Positions 57,254 to 64,000 of a stretch of 64,000 nt of DNA are shown here, one piece after another. The notes under the pieces are model-generated. The model searched no databases. It was not told the DNA's origin and saw nothing but the letters and a program-made list of their open reading frames with translations. Each line of letters opens with the position of its first letter. Position 1 is the first letter of the stretch. The position numbers were made by a program, and so were the translations under genes. Location of the stretch: positions 2,504,903 through 2,568,902 of the forward strand of contig JAUPFP010000016.1 in the NCBI GenBank assembly GCA_036925085.1. Direction: 5' to 3'. The DNA is from Brachycybe producta (taxonomy: Eukaryota > Arthropoda > Diplopoda > Playtdesmida > Andrognathidae).

Positions 57254-58847
57254 GCCTTCTGTATATACACGTACTATATCTACCTATATACCACTCTAAA
57301 GTTATTAAAAGTGAACATCTTGTGTGAATCCACGAAGAAGATCACAACCACCCGTTACCAATACTCCAGTATAAATGCATTCACTGTATAAGAAAGTACG
57401 GAACGGCGCCAAGTAAAACGTGTTCTTGTTTAAAGGTAGAATTCCATAGGAGCGACTGCAAACGGCGACCCACGTGTGAACAATCCCATAATTTTGCGTT
57501 TTAAAACGCAAAGACCCTACAAACGCACATTTTACAATGATAATTACTTATAGGCCTTCTGCACATTGCCTAAAACTCTAGCAATTGTACAAACTTTTTT
57601 CAATAACTTGAATCAAGAAAAAAAAAATAAAAATAACTGACATAAATATTTGTTAAAAAAAATTCGAATACGAAAATACCCTGAAATTAATCTGTTCTCT
57701 TACCCTTCTAACCTTTAATACATTTTCCGTTTCCTCTCATAACTGCTTCTAAAAAGTTGTGACACGAAAATTGTTTTGACAAAACCAGTCGAAATGCATT
57801 CCGTTTTGAAAGCAAATTAGGAATGACACATACTTTAGGTAGTAGGCCTACGTACTAATAATACGGCACTGTTGCCATTTTACACTGACCTCAAGAGAAA
57901 AAGAAAGAGAAACAGAAAAGAATACTGAATTATGTATTATATCAGTAAAATTGCCTTAAAAGCCTACATTTCGAGAACTCTGAGACAAAAGTACCATTAC
58001 ATATAAAACGTGACAGTCAACCCAAAAGGACATGACTGAGTAGGGAGTTCAGTTAAGTAATGCTAACCTCAACTCAAAAACTCCCACTACACAAATGGAC
58101 ATTGAGGCTGATAGAATTTTCAGACAGTTTTATGTGAGAACTAAAAAGACTAGAAATTGTGTGGTTGATGATGAGGATGATGATGGTGGACACTGTCCAC
58201 CACCCACATCCCCTTTTATGTCTCATTCCAAGTGCAAATAGCCAATAGAACCTCCGAGCGTATATAAACTAGCTTTTGCTTTCTTAAGTAAATGGTTTCA
58301 AGCAAAATTGAACAAGGTCATCACCCAAAAAAAAAGAAGAAGGATGAGAGAGAGAGAGTGTGAGAGAGAGAGAGCACTAACAAGCTGTAGTCATATTCAT
58401 TAGCAAAGAAATGACAGCCAAAGTGGCCACATTACAACATCATTGAGTTGGATAGAAGAAACACAGGAGTGGATGACCACTTCAATGTCATGTCCATTTG
58501 CACAGTTTGGTCATCATAAGTTGTACTTCTTTTTTTTTTTGGTACATTTTATCATACAACTAACTCCATTCACTAAATAAATTTCAGAAGAACTACACAA
58601 CAAAAGAGGAGGAGGAGGAGGAACTTTACGAGAACAACATGATGATAATGTTGATGTTGATGATGATGATGTAGAAAGAAACCTTTTTAAAGCTTAATTC
58701 TCTTTTAACAAAGCAGCACGAATGCATTAACCTTGTAACATATGAAGAAGGCCTCTAAGTCCCAACAATCCTAATTGCATGCATATGTGACCGCATATAT
58801 GTGTTGTCACATCAATTTAATCGATATACTTTTAAATAAAAATTAAT

Positions 58848-58849
58848 GA

Positions 58850-58909
<60 letters not shown>

Positions 58910-58910
58910 A
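58848..58910. repeat. (ATT)n microsatellite, long
   Basis: About 20 uninterrupted ATT/TTA units. Confidence 0.95.
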
Positions 58911-59006
58911 ATGGAGGCCCCAAGCGTTTTCTTTTATTATTAACTAAAGAAAACTTAAGAGACATAGGCTCTAAATTGTGTTTTGCTTTGGTACTTGCAA
59001 ACCATG

Positions 59007-59007
59007 C

Positions 59008-59040
<33 letters not shown>

Positions 59041-59041
59041 G
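59007..59041. repeat. (TAA)n microsatellite
   Basis: About 11 TAA units, about 100 bp from the ATT array at 58848 and complementary to it. Confidence 0.95.
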
Positions 59042-59194
59042 CACTCACAAAGTCTGCTTTACAGGATCTTGGCGTTTTATGTTTCTGTTTCAGTGAAAAC
59101 TAGCGGATAAAATTTTTTTTATCTCAAGTGCGTTTTTGTGTCATGTATTTATTGGGCGTTTGTTTCATTGCAAGCTGTGTATCTTTCTGTCCGA

Positions 59195-59520
59195 GTAAGG
59201 CCTAGAATACACATCCGCAAAAACAAACAGAAAATAAAAGGTAGAAATACAAAAGCAGAATAAAGTTTCAGCTTATATGTCACGTACAAGGGTCCTCGCA
59301 CATTACAATAGGAAACACGTTAAGGTTTATATACAGCAAACGAGGAAAGAAAAAATAAGAGGTGGAGATTTAAAGAATGAGGCGCCTCAAAAAAAAAAAC
59401 TTTATATTGGCTGAAAACATGTAATTTCACGTAGGAAGTATTAACAATTTCATACTCTTTCTGCATTACTTTCAGCCAAATAAATAGAATGGAATTATAA
59501 TTAAATTCCTTTTTCAGTAG
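59195..59520. mobile_element. Family B MITE, inverted orientation
   Basis: TAAGGCCTAGAATACACATC, AAGGGTCCTCGCACATTACA and CTGCATTACTTTCAGCCAAA are inverted counterparts of family B blocks. TAA precedes the left end. Confidence 0.65.
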
Positions 59521-60714
59521 AATCTTGTTTCCGCGCTGTATTTACGCATATTCTTAGCGGTGTACAGCTGTATTTCATTTATTTTCGTTGCATACATATA
59601 AAAAACTTAATATAAAAATGATTTTTTTTTTCATCTTCAGGATAATATATTTTAAAATAAACTTTTTATCACAGTTTGAAAAAAAAATATCCAGTTTACG
59701 GGCTTTTGTTTTTTTATTCATTAACATAAAGGTTAATTTTAAAAGATGTCGTCATGAATCAACGAAAAAAATGAAGAAAGTAAAAGAATTTTGTTCAGAA
59801 CTTTCGTGGGCGGATTTGAATTTAACCTTCAAGTCACCAGAGAACAATAAAATGAGATATAAAAAATACGATTTGCAGATCAATAATCAAAGTCAATCAA
59901 ATTCCATAAGAAAAAAATAATAACATTATATCTAACTGAAATAAAAAATACACACAAAAAAAAACAAGCAGAAGAAAAGAAAAATAACATTTCAAAAACA
60001 AACTAAAGGACGTTAAGAAAAATGATTTTGTAAAATATGAAATAAAGATAGAAATTGTAGAAGCCACCTGTCAATTATTTCATTCGTATATCTTACAAAT
60101 AAAACAAATCTCGAGTGACGAAAAGATGGAACAACAACAACAAAAAAAAACTTGAAGACTTTTATCTTCTTCTTCTGTTCGTTATAAAATATATTTCAAC
60201 TCAAGCTGTTGAAACAGTAATTCAAAACCATTAAAAAAAGAAGAATTTCGGTAACAAAAGAAGAAGAAGAAGAAGAAATAAAAACAACATGTGTGTTTGT
60301 GTCTGTATTTTTAACAGTGGTAATTTAAAATAAAAACATAGAAGGCAAAGACACTTCACCCCGAAGGTAGGCAATCACTGAAAGCCCATCTTTTAAATTG
60401 CCTTTATTTTCAAAAGCGAACAATACTGTTACAGTATGTTACCGGCTCATAGTACAAAAATTCAGTCATTGTGAAAATTCACTAGTCAATTTACAAAACA
60501 AATATTTCGTTTGTAAATCATCACATTGACTGGCATTGTATTCAACATTCAGAAAGGTACAAAAATAAAACAATTCAATTTAGAAAATAATGTAGAGAGA
60601 CGGTTTATAAAATGAATCATTGCAAAATATGCAAATGAAGAAAGAACAACAGGACGTTTCTTATGGTAAACTACTATGACCAATGTCCAACGTGCAGAAA
60701 AATCCGCCTGAAAA

Positions 60715-60925
60715 TGTGACTCACAATTAGGCTTGCCACCTGTGGGGGACAGTCCTCTGGGCAGGACCATCCTCCACGAACATATTTAAGTTTTTATACA
60801 ATTTAATGTGTGGAGGACATGTTTGCCTTCGTGGAAGACGGTCCTGGTCGGAGGATATTTTCTCCGAATGGAGGACTGTCCTTTACAAAGGAGGAAAGGT
60901 GCCTACTCACAACAGAATTTGCCTG
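60715..60925. mobile_element. GC-richer MITE with TAGGCTTGCCACC end
   Basis: It starts TTAGGCTTGCCACCTGTGGG and ends GGAGGAAAGGTGCCTAC. The interior repeats GGAGGAC(T/A)GTCCT and GGACAGTCCTC in both orientations. Ends of this kind are common in hAT-type MITEs. No target duplication is clear. Confidence 0.5.
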
Positions 60926-61479
60926 ATTTAAACGATTCTATTCGATATATACAGGGTTCATATACCAAACTGAAACAATCCATTTCTCTGACCAATTTCA
61001 ACTTCAATATTACCCATACATACTTTATACAAATTCTGTACTTATTTTTAAACCTTTTTACTAAAGCCAACATTTTTTTTGCAAAATATACAACTTTATA
61101 AGTATACTTTTTTAGCAAAAAAAAAATACAAGGAGCAAAACCTATTGAAAAGCTGAAAAACTAAATTATACTTTGAAAAAAGAAAATTGTTACTGAAATT
61201 TGCAGAATAAATTAAAATAAATTAGTTTGTAAAATATTAAAATGATTAAAAAATAAATATTTTTTTTTGCCTTTCAATGATTTTTATGAAAAGAAAAAAA
61301 CGACAATTTTAGCGACCTAGGTCGGTATGAACCCTGTTACATTAGCTGAAATAGTTTCCATTTCTTCGTTTTTTGAAAAAATATTATTTTATATGAGCAC
61401 AACATTTTTATATGTCCACATAAAGCATTCTTGTGCAACATAAATAACATGAAAAAACGAAGGGACAGTAGAGACAAGA

Positions 61480-61605
61480 AGATTTATTTTCACGTTAAAC
61501 GAATTTCGTATAAAAAGAAAGCCAATTTATGCCATTCCAAGGAATCGGAGACCGAAAATAATATTTCGTGTTATCCAAACATTTCGTGATAAATGGTTTT
61601 CACTC
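61480..61605. mobile_element. pogo/Tigger-like MITE remnant
   Basis: CACGTTAAACGAATTTCGTA and TTTCGTGTTATCCAAACATT, then TGGTTTTCACTCTATAC, an inverted diverged end. Confidence 0.45.
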
Positions 61606-62499
61606 TATACAGGCCACAAACATACAGAAGTATAAGAGAAGAATGAATATCTGCAAACCGCACACGCGATGCCACACAAAAAATACTCGAACGCAATAGA
61701 AAGCAGAAATTTAGAAGAAACTTTTTTCTGTTTCAATTTTCTGTTTTTGTTTAAACCACACTTAAGAGCCCACATAGAGTTCTACCTTCATTTAAATTAA
61801 ATATTTTGCAATTGCTGCTTGCAAAAACTATCAGAACACCAAATTGGAAAATATGCAAATTGTCTAAAACTCTTAATAAATGAGTAGTCATTTTGCAAAA
61901 TGATTAATATTCCACTTTTGACGGTAATAAAAATATATATAAAATGAAGAAAAGTGGAAGAAATATCCTCGGGAGACCCACACTGTAGACACACACACAC
62001 ACACACGGCGCTTATCAGACAACCATTGTAATGATTACAACCATTAGAACTCTTATAAATTGAACATAATGTTCCTTTTGAAGAATTAGTTTACACGAAC
62101 ACGTTTTAAGTTGAATGAAATGAACCTCCTACTTAACTCCCCTCCAAATGAAATAGCAAAATGTGTTCATAAAAATAACACAAGCGTGTGTTACCATACA
62201 TAGTGAATCAATGTATCAAACCTTAGGAAAAAAAGATAAATTCCGATTGCAGAATTTCCATTATAATAATTATCAGAAGTCAGTCTCTTGTTAATTATTA
62301 GTCATAAAAAGATACGTTTTTCTTTGAATGAATATTAAACACCAAATGTTCAAGAAGCACACACACACACACAACTCAACCACAAAGATAAATTATAATT
62401 AGACATTTTAAGCATTCCTCTTGTAAAAAAAAATGCAGAATAAAAGAGAGACAACAATGGAATAAAATTCTGGTTAATTTTTTTTATGTTGCAGAAACA

Positions 62500-62705
62500 A
62501 CATAAAAAAGAAATAGAAAGTTTGTTATAAACTAGAAGAGTAAATGAATTCCGTAAGAAGATTTCCATATTGTTATCTTTTAAAATTAACTTTTTATGGA
62601 GCATTGAAAATGAACAAAATTTTTGTTTTTTGAACTTTAGTAAGACGATTTTCTTCTGTCGCAATTTTCGTCCAATTTTGAAGTGAAAATAAGACAACTT
62701 CAAAT
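62500..62705. mobile_element. Family A MITE, left arm
   Basis: TTATAAACTAGAAGAGTAAA, ATCTTTTAAAATTAACTTTT and GAGCATTGAAAATGAACAAA. Confidence 0.55.
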
Positions 62706-62835
62706 TGCCATAGAAAACATATATTTTAAAAGTGAATGAAGTTCTTCATTTACTTCTTTTCTACACATGTATAATGTAGTTCTTCATTTAAATATTTTGC
62801 TATGTCTATTCATAAACCGTCTTAAGATGACACTG

Positions 62836-62894
62836 AAATTTTAAATTTCATTTTAAATGTTAAAAAGCATTTAAAATGAAATTAAAATTTCAAT
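62836..62894. repeat. AT-rich palindrome
   Basis: AATTTTAAATTTCATTTTAA and TTAAAATGAAATTAAAATTT are inverted around GTTAAAAAGC. A further inverted pair (ATTTCCAAC.../...GTTGGAAAT) follows at 62914-62965. Confidence 0.65.
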
Positions 62895-63134
62895 GTAAAA
62901 CTACAAATTTATTGATTTCCAACCTGTTATAGAATGCTTGTTTTTAAAGACTACAAGTTGGAAATCGCATTTAAATCATTTTAGTCTTCTAGTTTTTAAA
63001 ACACTTTCAATTTTTTCTTCTTTTCAAATTTCCATTTAAAACGTGTTGTTTACGGAAGTTTTATTTCATTGTTTATTATCCTAACATTTATTTTACTAGA
63101 CCAATTTTAAATTATTTGTAATTATAAAAACGCT

Positions 63135-63310
63135 TTTAAGCGACCGACCATTTAGTTCCCAAGCGCTTTTGAGGAGTTTGCTGTGTGAGACACTGTCGAA
63201 TGTCAAATTTTCATATCAATAATTAAAATGTTAATAAATTTAAGACGTGAACGGCGTCTCACACATAACAAGCTTCTCTAAAGCACTTAGGAACTGAAAG
63301 TTCGCATTAA
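63135..63310. mobile_element. 175-bp MITE with AGTTCC(C/T)AAG arms
   Basis: TTTAGTTCCCAAGCGCTTTT and GCTGTGTGAGAC on the left are inverted as GTCTCACACATAACAAGC and AGCACTTAGGAACTGAAA on the right. It shares GTTCAGTTCC(T)AAG wording with the TA-flanked element at 25867. Confidence 0.6.
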
Positions 63311-63632
63311 GTTGCGAGACTTACAACTTTCGCATTTAAACTTTTTTGTTCTTCAATCTAGTGTCTAAAGAAAAATCAAAAAAAGAACCTTATCGATCAC
63401 GAGAATTTAATCCTGTTCTTAATTTTTCTTCTATACATTCTTCTTCCCCTTCAATAAATAAAAGCAAATTTTACTCAAAAACCCTTAATCTTGAAAGTAA
63501 ACGCCGTTAAGATTAATATTGAGGTCTACATAACGCTAATAATCAGGGGATAAACAAGAAACATAAAAGAAGCCTCGAAAATTAGCCCTAAGCAAAATAC
63601 GCACACAACCTAAGAACCAAATTAAAAAAAAA

Positions 63633-63965
63633 ACTTAAGATGGTTGATGAACAGCCCATTTTCGAACTCTTCTGATTATACTGTCTTTTAATATCAAATT
63701 TAAGCGAAACTAGAAGGCTAAAACTCAATCAGTTAAGGACAGTTTCATGTTGATATCTTTCAAAATAAACTTTTTGTAGACAAAAATTCAAAAATCTCTC
63801 ATGCTAAGCATCACCTGCTTAAAGTTGTCATTTTCAAACTAACATAAAAAGATTATTTTGTAAGATATCAACATGAAATTACCTTTTAAGTGATTGAGCT
63901 ACCCTTCTAGTTTCTAAAACACTCACATTTCTCTTCAGTTTGCACCGGAAAGACAGAATTTAAAA
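63633..63965. mobile_element. Family A palindromic MITE, near full length
   Basis: Left outer arm ACTTAAGATGGTTGATGAAC and TTTCGAACTCTTCTGATTAT. Inner arms CATGTTGATATCTTTCAAAA and TTGTAAGATATCAACATGAA pair closely. Right arm GATTGAGCTACCCTTCTAGT and CGGAAAGACAGAATT. The outer right end is lost near 63965. Confidence 0.8.
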
Positions 63966-64000
63966 TTTTCTCAACTTAAAATATCAACTGGAACCCTCAT

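Larger units (their letters stand above)
14966..64000 (-). other. Upstream PSMD1 intron, at least 49 kb, no further exon recognised
   Basis: By phase and orientation this stretch should be the intron upstream of the TPEQC exon. I looked on the minus strand for the expected preceding PSMD1 peptide, which should end near GF-LFR with two bases of Arg, and did not find it. The sequence is AT-rich and mostly transposon-derived. Small exons can be missed by eye, so the absence is not proven. Confidence 0.6.

Noticed and set aside
58230..58275. CCAAT and TATATAA words in promoter-like spacing
   Set aside because: Such words are expected by chance in AT-rich intron. No coding sequence follows downstream on the plus strand.
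59588..59920. A 110-residue open frame containing VKEFCSELSWADLNLTF
   Set aside because: Lys/Asn-rich in AT-rich DNA. The first half resembles a degenerate family A arm (AAAATAAACTTTTTATCACA). No family recognised and no splice signals convincing enough.

Overview
The window is AT-rich animal nuclear DNA. It holds five small exons of one gene, separated by introns packed with transposon remains. The exons lie on the minus strand, have GT-AG borders and matching phases, and join into 228 uninterrupted codons of PSMD1/Rpn2, the large non-ATPase subunit of the proteasome 19S base. The wording of the peptide (for example DAGGRN and GIACAGTGL) looks more arthropod-like than vertebrate, so an invertebrate, perhaps an arthropod, is likely. 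The sequence does not allow a firmer placement.

Layout: four exons cluster at the left edge (40-216, 1623-1792, 1867-1969, 2086-2202). A 12.6-kb intron follows (2203-14850), then the most upstream visible exon (14851-14965). Everything from 14966 to 64000 appears to be further intron, at least 49 kb long, in which I recognise no further PSMD1 exon. About 620 upstream residues, the promoter and the C-terminal end (the Rpn13-binding side in this family) lie outside the window or were missed.

The introns are a dense mosaic of small, mostly non-autonomous transposons. Family A is a long palindromic MITE with arms built around AAACTAGAAGGGTAGCTCAA, present in about 17 full or partial copies. Family B has GGCCT..GG(A/G)TC(A/C)CACATGCA ends and TAA target duplications, in about 12 copies. 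There are also 644-bp TTAA-flanked elements, a 206-bp MULE-like palindrome with a perfect 9-bp target duplication, pogo-like ends, two Helitron-like elements with a terminal hairpin and CTAG end, two solo LTRs of one family in opposite orientations, and five 5'-truncated 3' ends of one LINE family. Elements are nested in each other: an LTR beside a Helitron inside a family A copy, a Helitron inside a second A copy, B inside B, and a LINE inside B.

Tandem repeats include an unusual 70-80-bp degenerate minisatellite (4600-5040), a 31-33-bp one (21480-21725), GGGCT/AGCCC-rich arrays (31500-32220) and many microsatellites. I see no CRISPR array, operon, rRNA or tRNA, and no credible second protein-coding gene. 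Two small GC-richer islands (27478-27610 and 43260-43520) remain unexplained.
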